Source of the DNA: CAMQVM01 sp044433405
GTDB taxonomy: Bacteria; Bacteroidota; Bacteroidia; Bacteroidales; Rikenellaceae
Direction of reading: 5' to 3'
NCBI GenBank assembly: GCA_044433405.1
Contig: JAWXTQ010000045.1
Coordinates: forward strand, 1-13,854
DNA: 13,854 bases
The stretch's first letter is position 1; each line of letters starts with the position of its first letter. This document shows, one piece after another, positions 1 to 6,639 of the stretch. A program made the position numbers and the translations under genes. The notes under the pieces are model-generated. The model was not told where the DNA came from and searched no databases. It was given only the letters and a program-made list of their open reading frames with translations.

Positions 1-86
1 ACACCTCCAATGCCTGATCCGCACATTACACCTTCAACCTCTAGCTCTATTACCTCTATTTGAGGCGATATGTATGTTGTTTCCAT
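1..86 (-). CDS. Small hypothetical protein, 3' end outside the window
   Basis: A start codon at 86-84 opens a frame that stays open to the window edge, giving 28 full codons beginning METTYISPQIEVIELEVEG. It lies 37 nt downstream of the surface lipoprotein gene on the same strand with no visible terminator between, so the two are probably co-transcribed. The beginning (tyrosine, Ser-Pro, Gln-Ile-Glu, then alternating Val/Ile and Glu) is the pattern I associate with short uncharacterised proteins that are frequent in Bacteroidales, often near fimbrillin or surface-protein genes. The residues that follow are rich in Gly and Ser with one Cys. No signal peptide or known domain is visible and no function can be assigned. 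The short length, partial state and absence of an RBS keep confidence moderate. Confidence 0.55.
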   Translation of the reverse strand, partial: METTYISPQIEVIELEVEGVMCGSGIGG

Positions 87-123
87 TTGTCTAAATTTTA
101 TATTTGGAGCGTTACAAACAACC

Positions 124-2940
124 CTATTCTAGAGTTATTGATTTGAATGGTCCGTAAGATTGTAGTGTTGTACCACTTCCACTAGGTGCATTAAACATCT
201 TTGTTGTGGTATTAACAAGCAAGAAGTTATCGCTACCAATGATAAGATCTATCCCCTCTAGTGAGGTTAATCCCTCAAAGGCGTTATAACCAAACTTAGT
301 TAATGCGCTCTCTGTTGCAATAGTTAGAGATGTTAGATTATGACAATTTTCGAAGAATTTATCATAAGAAGAACTTGTTGTTGTAGTTTCTAATTTAGGT
401 AAACTCACTGTTGTTAAATCGTAACAATTTCTAAAAACAGAACCAGCTATATAGTTCACATTCGGAAGAGAGATGTTTAGTAGTGAGGTGTTGTTGTCAA
501 ATGCATAGCTATCAATTGTCTCTGCAACAGGAAGTGAAACAGTAACTAGCTCTATGCAGTTTTGAAATGTATAACTATTTATAGCCGCCAAATTAGGTAA
601 TTCAATACTCTCTAATGATGAGCAACCTCTAAATGCATAGCCTGATAAAGTTGTTAAGTTTGGAAGATCTACATTTTTTAGTGATGTGCAATCGTCAAAA
701 GCATAATAACAGCTTATTGTTGTTAACATAGGAAGTGATATGCTCTCTAGTGTAGTGCAAGAGTTAAATATACCATATGACGAAGAACTCCCAATTGAAA
801 CTAATTTTGGTAAATCGACAGTTTTGAGTTTGCTACAGCCATGAAATGCACCAGCATTAGCATAGTTTAGAAGCGGCAGACTAATAGTTTCAAGACTTGT
901 ACATGAACAGAAACTAAGACTTCCAATTGTGGTAACTGATGGTAGTTCAATATTTTTTAGTAAATAGCAGTGATAAAAACTTTGGGTTCCTAAACTCTTT
1001 GTGTTTTCAAATTTTATAGTGTTTAAAGATGTACAACCATAAAATGCATAATCGCTAATTGTTTCGATAGTTGAATAATCCATATCACTAATTGATGTGC
1101 AGCCATTAAATGCATAAGATTCAATATACTTAGCCTTTGGCATAGTAATGGTTTTAAGTGCAGTACAGCCATAAAATGCATAAGACCCAATTGTAGTCGC
1201 CTCTGGCATGTTAGCCTCCTCAAGTAGTACACAACCTGAAAAACCTGAAATACTCAATGCTTTAGGTGCACTAAACGATTTTAATGCGCTACAGTTTTGG
1301 AAACAACTTGTTCCTAGTGTTGTAGCCTCAGGGAGGTCGATTGAGCTAATTAAGTTATTGTAGAAAGCGGATTCTCCAATTGTGATAACATTTGGAATAC
1401 TAACAGAAGATAGATATGTACAACTACTAAAAGCACTTGAGCTAATAGTTGTTACGACTGGGAATGAGATTGCGGTAAGAGAGCTACAACTAGAGAATGC
1501 AGATGATCCGATGCTTTTAACTAGAGGAGCTTCAATATAGCTTAAGTTTGATAAGCTACTGAAAGCATAGCTATTTATTATTTCAGCCTTAGGAAGATAT
1601 ATATCTTTTAAATTTGTAATGCCATTAAATGCCCTAGATGTAACTGATACAACATTATCAAAAGAAAGTGTTGTGATGCTTGTACAGCCAGTAAAGATAT
1701 ATGAGCCAATAGATGTGACGTTATCTAGATTAGGAGCTGAAAGTGCGGTGCAAGATTGAAAAGCGTAGTCACCAATAATGTTTAGATTTGGAGTGTAAAG
1801 CGTAGAAAGCGCAGTGCAGCTTCTAAAAGCATAAGAGCCTATTGAAGTTACCTCTGGTAGGCTAAGGCGTGTTAAGCCTGTTGTGCTTTTGCCTGATTCG
1901 TAAAATGCATAGGTTGGAATAGCGGTTAGATTTACAAAACCGATTGAAATTTCGCGTCCTTGTGCACTAGCAGAGCTGATAGCAGATCTAAGACCAGAGA
2001 AGTCGTCTGTAGAGGCGTATTTGTCATATATAACCCACTCGTCATTGTCAGTAGGGAATAATTTTTCGCCAAAATCAGCTAATCGAGTGTAGGCAACATC
2101 GCTACCATAACTTTCGTCGTCGCTATCGCCCCACTCATTGATGATGCTTGATAGGGTTACTTCGTTTGCTTCAACATCCCAGTTGAAAACATACTGCTTG
2201 CCTGATACAAACTCGGTATCTTCGATTGGTGTCCAAGTGTATTGGCGATCGCCGATAGTGAATGTAGCAAGAAGTTTGTTTGCAGCTGATGTTTGAGGAG
2301 CAATGATTAATTTATAACCAATATTGCTATTTTCGCCTGCAGTTATATCAACATCGCTACCAGTGGCAGTGTAAGTGCCCTCACTAAGGTTGCAAGTCGC
2401 TTCGTTTTTTGCAGAGAATACCATTGTACCACCCTCAAATGAAGATGTTGAGATAATATTAATTACAATGCTACTCATGCGATGATAGAAAGATAGTTCT
2501 GGTGTGTTTTCGTGAACAGCTTCTGTTTTAGATACTATCAAATCGCTAAGATCGTAATCTTCATCGTTAGTTTGGTCGATAGCCGATGCAAAAGTAAATG
2601 TTGAAGAGGTGGTAGTTGCAGGATAAACAGCTGCAAATACAAGCTCTTGATCTGATGAAGAGTAGGTAATTGGCGTAGTACTTGTGAATTCATAGCCATT
2701 GTAGCTATATTTTACTGCTGATGCAAATTCGGTTGATCCGTCGAATGCATACACGTCAATTTCGTCGTTAAGCTCAAAAACACCCGATGCAACACGTGTT
2801 GATGCGTTAATTGTTGATGTAAATGATACTGATTCTGTATCAGTTGTTGTCTCTACGACACTCTCGGTTGGGTTCTCTACATGCTTATCACAAGCCATTA
2901 ATGATATTAATGCAAAAAGAGAAAGGTAGATTTTTTTCAT
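124..2940 (-). CDS. BspA-type leucine-rich repeat surface lipoprotein with fimbrillin-like N-terminal domain
   Basis: A 938-residue protein. The start at 2940 is chosen because it directly gives a lipoprotein signal: MKK, a hydrophobic run, then the lipobox LMAC with Cys17. An in-frame ATG 24 nt further upstream would only add a polar stretch in front of it. Residues about 20-270 look like a fimbrillin/Mfa-like domain, including a stretch of the form DEIDVYAFDG and a closing INEWGD. From about residue 335 to 905 there are roughly 25 repeats of about 23 residues with the signature I-x-S-Y-A-F-x-x-C-T-x-L-x-x-I-x-L-P, i.e. the LRR_5/BspA (TpLRR) type. No type IX secretion tail is seen at the C-terminus. 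By family analogy it is lipid-anchored in the outer membrane, probably facing outward, and mediates adhesion to host proteins or other cells. The ligand cannot be told. No good promoter lies immediately upstream; the nearest strong one is at 3302-3331. Confidence 0.9.
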   Translation of the reverse strand: MKKIYLSLFALISLMACDKHVENPTESVVETTTDTESVSFTSTINASTRVASGVFELNDEIDVYAFDGSTEFASAVKYSYNGYEFTSTTPITYSSSDQELVFAAVYPATTTSSTFTFASAIDQTNDEDYDLSDLIVSKTEAVHENTPELSFYHRMSSIVINIISTSSFEGGTMVFSAKNEATCNLSEGTYTATGSDVDITAGENSNIGYKLIIAPQTSAANKLLATFTIGDRQYTWTPIEDTEFVSGKQYVFNWDVEANEVTLSSIINEWGDSDDESYGSDVAYTRLADFGEKLFPTDNDEWVIYDKYASTDDFSGLRSAISSASAQGREISIGFVNLTAIPTYAFYESGKSTTGLTRLSLPEVTSIGSYAFRSCTALSTLYTPNLNIIGDYAFQSCTALSAPNLDNVTSIGSYIFTGCTSITTLSFDNVVSVTSRAFNGITNLKDIYLPKAEIINSYAFSSLSNLSYIEAPLVKSIGSSAFSSCSSLTAISFPVVTTISSSAFSSCTYLSSVSIPNVITIGESAFYNNLISSIDLPEATTLGTSCFQNCSALKSFSAPKALSISGFSGCVLLEEANMPEATTIGSYAFYGCTALKTITMPKAKYIESYAFNGCTSISDMDYSTIETISDYAFYGCTSLNTIKFENTKSLGTQSFYHCYLLKNIELPSVTTIGSLSFCSCTSLETISLPLLNYANAGAFHGCSKLKTVDLPKLVSIGSSSSYGIFNSCTTLESISLPMLTTISCYYAFDDCTSLKNVDLPNLTTLSGYAFRGCSSLESIELPNLAAINSYTFQNCIELVTVSLPVAETIDSYAFDNNTSLLNISLPNVNYIAGSVFRNCYDLTTVSLPKLETTTTSSSYDKFFENCHNLTSLTIATESALTKFGYNAFEGLTSLEGIDLIIGSDNFLLVNTTTKMFNAPSGSGTTLQSYGPFKSITLE

Positions 2941-3021
2941 TTTTTTTAAGTTTATATAAAACACGTTAATTAGTATTCTATAGTTAATAAATTAAGTTTG
3001 GTTTTATCTGCCTCTGATTTT

Positions 3022-3052
3022 TTTGCATAAAAAAACGTGGACAGTACTTTTA
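3022..3052 (+). promoter_or_regulatory. Promoter of the putative small RNA
   Basis: TTTG at 3022-3025, a 19-nt spacer, then TACTTTTA at 3045-3052. The Bacteroidota consensus is TTTG, 19-21 nt, TAnnTTTG; only the last base of the -7 element differs. The expected transcription start, 5-7 nt downstream, is about 3057-3059. That coincides with the 5' arm of the hairpin, which is what a self-standing structured RNA gene would show. Confidence 0.6.
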
Positions 3053-3056
3053 TTTG

Positions 3057-3178
3057 TTTTCTTGAGGTCTTAGACTACCTTAACTATCAAATAACTGAGT
3101 AAAGCCCACGGTAGAACCGTGAGCGTTTACACTTTACTCTTGATAGTTGCTGAAATTGTCTAAGTTTCAAGAAACAAG
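3057..3178 (+). ncRNA. Putative 6S-like regulatory RNA
   Basis: A rod-shaped fold of about 122 nt can be drawn by hand. The closing helix pairs 3054-3067 with 3065+100 to 3177 (3165-3177) and continues 3069-3075 with 3158-3164, with only single-base bulges at 3060 and 3068. An internal bubble follows (about 3076-3081 against 3149-3157). Then comes a 9-bp helix (3082-3090 with 3140-3148), a 6-nt bulge, an 8-bp helix (3097-3104 with 3132-3139) and an apical hairpin (3107-3111 with 3117-3121, loop UAGAA). Paired ends, a central bubble and an apical stem are the architecture of 6S RNA, which binds the RNA polymerase holoenzyme by resembling an open promoter. A Flavobacteria/Bacteroidota version (6S-Flavo) of similar size is known. 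The upstream promoter fixes the likely strand. Alternatives are a leader element of the minus-strand gene or another small RNA class. Fold and promoter are seen; the 6S identity is inference. Confidence 0.5.
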
Positions 3179-3207
3179 ATATAAAGCTAACGCTTATATG
3201 TAATTTT
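3179..3207 (+). terminator. Possible weak terminator of the putative small RNA
   Basis: Directly after the long hairpin, 3179-3182/3084+100 to 3187 pairs with 3192-3199: four A/T pairs, one bulged A at 3183, then AAGC with GCTT around a TAAC loop. It is followed by GTAATTTT. The stem is short and the T-run poor, so termination activity is uncertain. It could equally be incidental AT-rich symmetry. Confidence 0.25.
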
Positions 3208-3292
3208 GCACTATTTTAGAACAATATATTTATTCTAGTGTGTGCTGATGGTGTAAAAATATCTCTATTTTATCATAGGCATGTAATATTTA

Positions 3293-3337
3293 GTGATGCT
3301 GCAAAGTTATATATTTTTTTTAATTTCGCAACATCAC
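3293..3337. repeat. Inverted repeat enclosing a minus-strand promoter
   Basis: Arms of 10 nt, 3293-3302 (GTGATGCTGC) and 3328-3337 (GCAACATCAC), are complementary at 9 of 10 positions around a 25-nt AT-rich centre. One arm abuts the -33 element and the other the expected start site of the minus-strand promoter described here. This layout suits a regulator-binding pair or a looped operator. It is a poor terminator for sulP because no T-run follows on the minus strand. Confidence 0.5.
3302..3331 (-). promoter_or_regulatory. Minus-strand promoter, probable source of the surface lipoprotein mRNA
   Basis: On the minus strand TTG (3331-3329) is followed by a 19-nt spacer and TAACTTTG (3309-3302), a perfect Bacteroidota -7 element. 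The transcript would start near 3296 and run toward the surface lipoprotein gene at 2940, giving a leader of roughly 350 nt that contains the complement of the putative small RNA. No better promoter is visible closer to the gene. Confidence 0.55.
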
Positions 3338-3349
3338 CTTAAAATAATT

Positions 3350-5056
3350 CTATTTTGTCAACTCTTGAGCCTTTTTTAGCGCTTTTGAGATGTGTGAGAA
3401 GATAAATTCTTCACCTACTTCTTTGTCGAATCCTGCTTTTTTGAAGTAGTTGTGTACGTTTTGGGTTACTCCGCTTAAAATAATTTGGATTCCCTCTTTT
3501 TGTGAACGTTTTACAAGTGAACGTAGGTTGTGCAGTCCTGTTGAGTCCATAAATGGCACTTTGCGCATTCTGATTATGCGGATTTTGTTGTTACGCTTGC
3601 CTAAATCGCGATCTACTTCGTCAAGCTTGCTCGCCAATCCAAAGAAGAAAGGACCGTCGATTTCGTAAACTTCAACACCTTTAGGAATATCTATTTGCTC
3701 TATGTTTGCTAACATTGCTAGTTCGTCACTTTCGGTGTTAGCAATATTCTCATCGGTTGAAATGGTAATGCTAGAAGTTTCTGATATACGTCTTACAAAT
3801 AGTAAGAAAGCTAGGCCAATACCCACTTCGATAGCTATTGTTAGGTCGATAATAACTGTTAGTGAGAATGTGATAAGTAGTATTATTACATCTGTAGTAT
3901 CGCCTTTTAAAAGATACTTAAATGTGCGCCATTCACTCATGTTGTAGGCTACGATAATCAAAATTGCAGCTAGACACGAGAGTGGAATATATACTGCATA
4001 GGGCATTAAAAAGAGAAAAATAAGCAGCAATACAACAGCGTGAATTATACCTGTTACTGGTGTTTTGCCTCCGTTGTTGATGCTAGTCATTGTACGCGCA
4101 ATTGCACCAGTTGCAGGGATGCCACCAAAGAAAGGAGTTACAATGTTTGCAATACCTTGGCCAATAAGTTCGGTGTTTGAGTTGTGTTTTTTGCCTGTTA
4201 CACCATCAGCAACCATTGCTGCTAAGAGCGATTCGATAGCGCAAAGAAGTGCTATTGTGAATGCAGGCTTGATAAGTGCTTGTATTGTGCTTATTGATAG
4301 CTCTGGAAGTTGCGGTTTTGGCATTGTAATGCCTCCTGCAAGCTCAGGGAATTTTGTTCCGATAGTTGCAACTTCAATGCCAGCAAACTCTCTAAGAGCA
4401 ACTGCCGCTAGTGTGCCTACAATAATTGCAATCAGCGAACCTGGAATTTTACGCGACACCTTTGGCCAAAAGATAATCATCAATAAACATGCAGCACTTA
4501 GCACTGTTTCGGTGATGTTGATAGTGTTGAAGTGGGTAAGATAGACTCCCCATTGGCTGATAAATTCGCTAGGAACGCTCTCTATGCTTAGACCAAAGAA
4601 ATCTTTTATCTGAGTTGAGAATATTACCACTGCAATACCACTAGTAAATCCTACTACAATAGGGTAGGGAATGAATTTGATGATTCCGCCAATTTTTAGC
4701 ACTCCCATAAGCACAAGTATGATTCCCGCTAGAAAAGTTGCAATTATAAGCCCCGACATGCCGTATTGTGCAACTATACCGTAGACAATTACAATAAATG
4801 CACCTGTTGGTCCACCAATTAGAAAGTGAGAACCTCCAAAAAAAGAGACTAAAAAACCTGCAACGACCGCAGTTATTAATCCTTGCTGAGGAGTCACGCC
4901 ACTAGCTATACCAAATGCAATGGCTAGCGGTAGGGCAACAATACCAACAATAATACCGGCAATTAAGTCGGACGTAAATAGCTCTTTAGAGTAGTTTCCT
5001 TTTTTGAACAACTCAAAAAGCTTGGGTTGAAACAACCCAGACAGACGATTTTTCAT
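3350..5056 (-). CDS. SulP family inorganic anion transporter with STAS domain
   Basis: A 568-residue inner-membrane transporter of the SulP (SLC26) family, which moves sulfate, bicarbonate or related anions. The membrane part (about residues 30-420) shows the family's SulP signatures, including a GGSHFLIGGPTGAF segment and a later GGIPATGAIARTMTSINNGG. A cytoplasmic STAS domain follows (about 450-560), with the core FMDSTGL around Asp504-Ser505. Length fits the family. The start at 5056 is preferred over an upstream in-frame ATG at 5116 because that codon lies upstream of the predicted promoter box at 5093-5100 and could not be in the transcript. The gene is divergent from the MATE exporter and has a private promoter. 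The substrate cannot be told from the sequence: sulfate uptake is the usual default annotation, while cyanobacterial relatives take up bicarbonate. Confidence 0.9.
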   Translation of the reverse strand: MKNRLSGLFQPKLFELFKKGNYSKELFTSDLIAGIIVGIVALPLAIAFGIASGVTPQQGLITAVVAGFLVSFFGGSHFLIGGPTGAFIVIVYGIVAQYGMSGLIIATFLAGIILVLMGVLKIGGIIKFIPYPIVVGFTSGIAVVIFSTQIKDFFGLSIESVPSEFISQWGVYLTHFNTINITETVLSAACLLMIIFWPKVSRKIPGSLIAIIVGTLAAVALREFAGIEVATIGTKFPELAGGITMPKPQLPELSISTIQALIKPAFTIALLCAIESLLAAMVADGVTGKKHNSNTELIGQGIANIVTPFFGGIPATGAIARTMTSINNGGKTPVTGIIHAVVLLLIFLFLMPYAVYIPLSCLAAILIIVAYNMSEWRTFKYLLKGDTTDVIILLITFSLTVIIDLTIAIEVGIGLAFLLFVRRISETSSITISTDENIANTESDELAMLANIEQIDIPKGVEVYEIDGPFFFGLASKLDEVDRDLGKRNNKIRIIRMRKVPFMDSTGLHNLRSLVKRSQKEGIQIILSGVTQNVHNYFKKAGFDKEVGEEFIFSHISKALKKAQELTK

Positions 5057-5092
5057 TATAATTAAGATTGAAATTTTGAATTTTAAACGCCG

Positions 5093-5100
5093 CAAAGATA
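5093..5100 (-). promoter_or_regulatory. -7 element of the SulP gene
   Basis: On the minus strand this reads TATCTTTG, a perfect TAnnTTTG. No matching TTTG occurs at the standard spacing upstream, so the -33 side is weak. The expected start near 5087 gives a leader of about 30 nt. Confidence 0.6.
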
Positions 5101-5146
5101 TAATTTTTTGCTCCAAAAATAGTATAAATCGAATAAAAAATTAGAG

Positions 5147-5177
5147 TTGTATTAACTCTTTATTTGATATATCTTTG
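5147..5177 (+). promoter_or_regulatory. Promoter of the MATE exporter gene
   Basis: TTG at 5147-5149, a 20-nt spacer and TATCTTTG at 5170-5177 match the Bacteroidota consensus closely. Transcription should begin about 5182-5184, leaving a leader of only 12-14 nt before the ATG at 5196. An in-frame TTG at 5175 lies inside the -7 box and is therefore not a start codon. Confidence 0.75.
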
Positions 5178-5195
5178 CAGTTTCAAAAACAAACA

Positions 5196-6551
5196 ATGAA
5201 TAATATAAATAAAGAGGAGTTTCTTGCAACAAAGCCAATGTTGCCACTAATATTAAGAATGGCCATTCCTGGGGTTGTTGCACAGCTTATAAACCTACTA
5301 TATAATGTGGTTGATAGAATATTTATAGGCCATATCCCCGATATTGGAACTAATGCACTTGCAGGTGTTGGCGTAACGGCATCTATAATTATGGTTATCA
5401 CTGGCTTTTCGATGATGGTTGGGATGGGTGGAGCACCACTAGCCTCAATTGCCCTAGGGAAAGGAGATTACAAAAAAGCTGGTCTTTTTTTGGGTAATGG
5501 CACAACGCTATTAATTCTATTTGCACTATTGTGTTCACTGCTTACATACCTATTTATGGAGCCTATATTGCTCCTTTCAGGTGCTTCAGAACATACGCTT
5601 CCTTATGGCACTAACTACCTATCTATTTATCTTCTCGGAACTCCATTTGTGCTGCTATCACTTGGGTTAAACTCGTTTATTACGCTACAAGGTCGACCAA
5701 CAGTTGCGATGATTGCGGTAGCGATTGGCGCAGCGATAAATATTGTTTTAGACTATGTATTTATCTCCGTCTATGGGTTTGGAGTTGCAGGAGCAGCCTC
5801 AGCAACTGTGATTTCGCAAGGCTTTAGTGCACTATGGACTGTAGGGTTTTTGCTCTCTAAAAAAGCCTCTTTACCAATTAAAATAGAGAGCATGAAATTA
5901 AATAAAAGGGTAGTGGTATCTACGCTTTCGCTGGGAGTGTCACCTTTTATAATGTCAATTACTGAGGCTATTGTAGGTTTTGTGTTAGGTGCATCGCTTA
6001 GGGTTTATGGCGATATTCATCTTAGTTCGATGGCTATAATGCAGAGTGCTCTGATGTTTGCAAACACGCCAATTACTGGATTTGCACAGGGATTTATGCC
6101 CATTATGAGTTTTAATCTAGGTCGTGGAAATAGTCAGCGAATTAAGGAGTGTTTTAAAATATCTTTAGTAATAGTTGCAACGTTTAATCTTGTATTAGTG
6201 CTATCAATGATTCTGTTGCCTGAGTATGTAGCGTTGATATTTACATCCGATCCCGAACTTATTGCTAATGTTGGTGAGGTGATGCCTGTGTTTTTTATAG
6301 GCATGACCCTATTTGGTATTCAAAGGGTGTGTCAAAGTTCGTTTATTGCGCTTGGTCAAGTGAAAATTTCGATTTTTATTGCGCTTTTGCGTAAAATTAT
6401 ATTGTTAGTTCCACTTGCGCTACTTTTACCATTACTTTGGGGCGTTTGGGGCATCTATCTCTCTGAGGCGATATCTGACAGCGTGGCAGCTATATGTTGT
6501 ATAACCATTTTTATCATCGTTTTTCCAAAGATATTATCAAAAAAAGCGTAG
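5196..6551 (+). CDS. MATE family multidrug/cation efflux transporter (MepA-like)
   Basis: A 451-residue polytopic inner-membrane protein with about 12 hydrophobic segments and no soluble domain, the normal size for MATE exporters. The N-terminal half contains PMLPLILRMAIPGVVAQLIN, then a segment with NVVDRIFIGHIP and a loop with ALGKGDY. The second half repeats the plan (SPFIMSITEAIVGFVLGASL, then FAQGFMPIMSFNLGRGN). These are typical of the MepA/DinF-like group seen in Bacteroidota. Such proteins export cationic drugs, dyes or metabolites in exchange for Na+ or H+; the substrate here is unknown. The start at 5196 follows from the promoter position. It is followed by an 88-nt AT-rich gap and a new promoter, so it is probably transcribed alone. 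Confidence 0.92.
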   Translation: MNNINKEEFLATKPMLPLILRMAIPGVVAQLINLLYNVVDRIFIGHIPDIGTNALAGVGVTASIIMVITGFSMMVGMGGAPLASIALGKGDYKKAGLFLGNGTTLLILFALLCSLLTYLFMEPILLLSGASEHTLPYGTNYLSIYLLGTPFVLLSLGLNSFITLQGRPTVAMIAVAIGAAINIVLDYVFISVYGFGVAGAASATVISQGFSALWTVGFLLSKKASLPIKIESMKLNKRVVVSTLSLGVSPFIMSITEAIVGFVLGASLRVYGDIHLSSMAIMQSALMFANTPITGFAQGFMPIMSFNLGRGNSQRIKECFKISLVIVATFNLVLVLSMILLPEYVALIFTSDPELIANVGEVMPVFFIGMTLFGIQRVCQSSFIALGQVKISIFIALLRKIILLVPLALLLPLLWGVWGIYLSEAISDSVAAICCITIFIIVFPKILSKKA

Positions 6552-6611
6552 AGATAAAGTTAAATACTATTTTATTATCATATTATTAATGTTATATTAA
6601 TATTAATTGCT

Positions 6612-6619
6612 TATATTTG
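6612..6619 (+). promoter_or_regulatory. -7 element of the alkaline phosphatase operon
   Basis: TATATTTG is a perfect TAnnTTTG. The expected start is about 6625, some 15 nt before the ATG. The -33 side is AT-rich with no clear TTG at the usual spacing, which would fit a promoter needing an activator, but no operator is recognised. Confidence 0.55.
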
Positions 6620-6639
6620 TGGCATAAAAAATACAAAAA

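Larger units (their letters stand above)
2941..3349. other. 409-nt gene-free region with RNA-like hairpin and divergent promoters
   Basis: This stretch separates the sulP stop codon from the surface lipoprotein start, both genes being on the minus strand. I found no open frame of useful length on either strand. It holds, left to right: an AT-rich leader with no recognisable promoter (2941-3021), a plus-strand promoter (3022-3052), a long hairpin (about 3054-3177), a small hairpin (3179-3199), a stretch with nothing recognisable (3210-3290), and an inverted repeat enclosing a minus-strand promoter (3293-3337). The individual elements are described separately. Confidence 0.8.

Noticed and set aside
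124..2000. Repeated DNA words such as ATAAAATGCATA as a possible repeat array
   Set aside because: They are in frame and encode the recurring YAF-x-x-C of the leucine-rich repeats, so they reflect protein repeats and not a separate DNA element.
2941..2964. An in-frame ATG 24 nt upstream of the chosen start of the surface lipoprotein
   Set aside because: It places eight residues in front of a textbook lipoprotein signal that begins at the ATG ending at 2940.
3031..3040. T-run on the minus strand (seven T after CACG) as a terminator of a minus-strand small RNA
   Set aside because: No stem directly precedes the T-run. The long hairpin ends about 20 nt away, and a plus-strand promoter explains the region better.
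3201..3208. Perfect TAnnTTTG on the plus strand (TAATTTTG)
   Set aside because: There is no -33 element at the right spacing and no gene or structured RNA downstream on that strand; chance occurrence in AT-rich DNA is likely.
3293..3337. Inverted repeat as the sulP transcription terminator
   Set aside because: The loop would be 25 nt and no T-run follows on the minus strand, while a well-spaced promoter lies inside it.
4065..4544. A 159-codon open frame on the plus strand
   Set aside because: It lies wholly antisense to the conserved SulP membrane domain, has no promoter or family resemblance, and is a mirror of that gene's codon usage.
5057..5116. An upstream in-frame ATG that would lengthen the SulP protein by 20 residues
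   Set aside because: It lies upstream of the perfect -7 box at 5093-5100, so it would not be in the mRNA, and the added residues do not match the family start.
5175..5195. TTG start codon for the MATE protein
   Set aside because: The codon is inside the -7 promoter element, so it is not transcribed.
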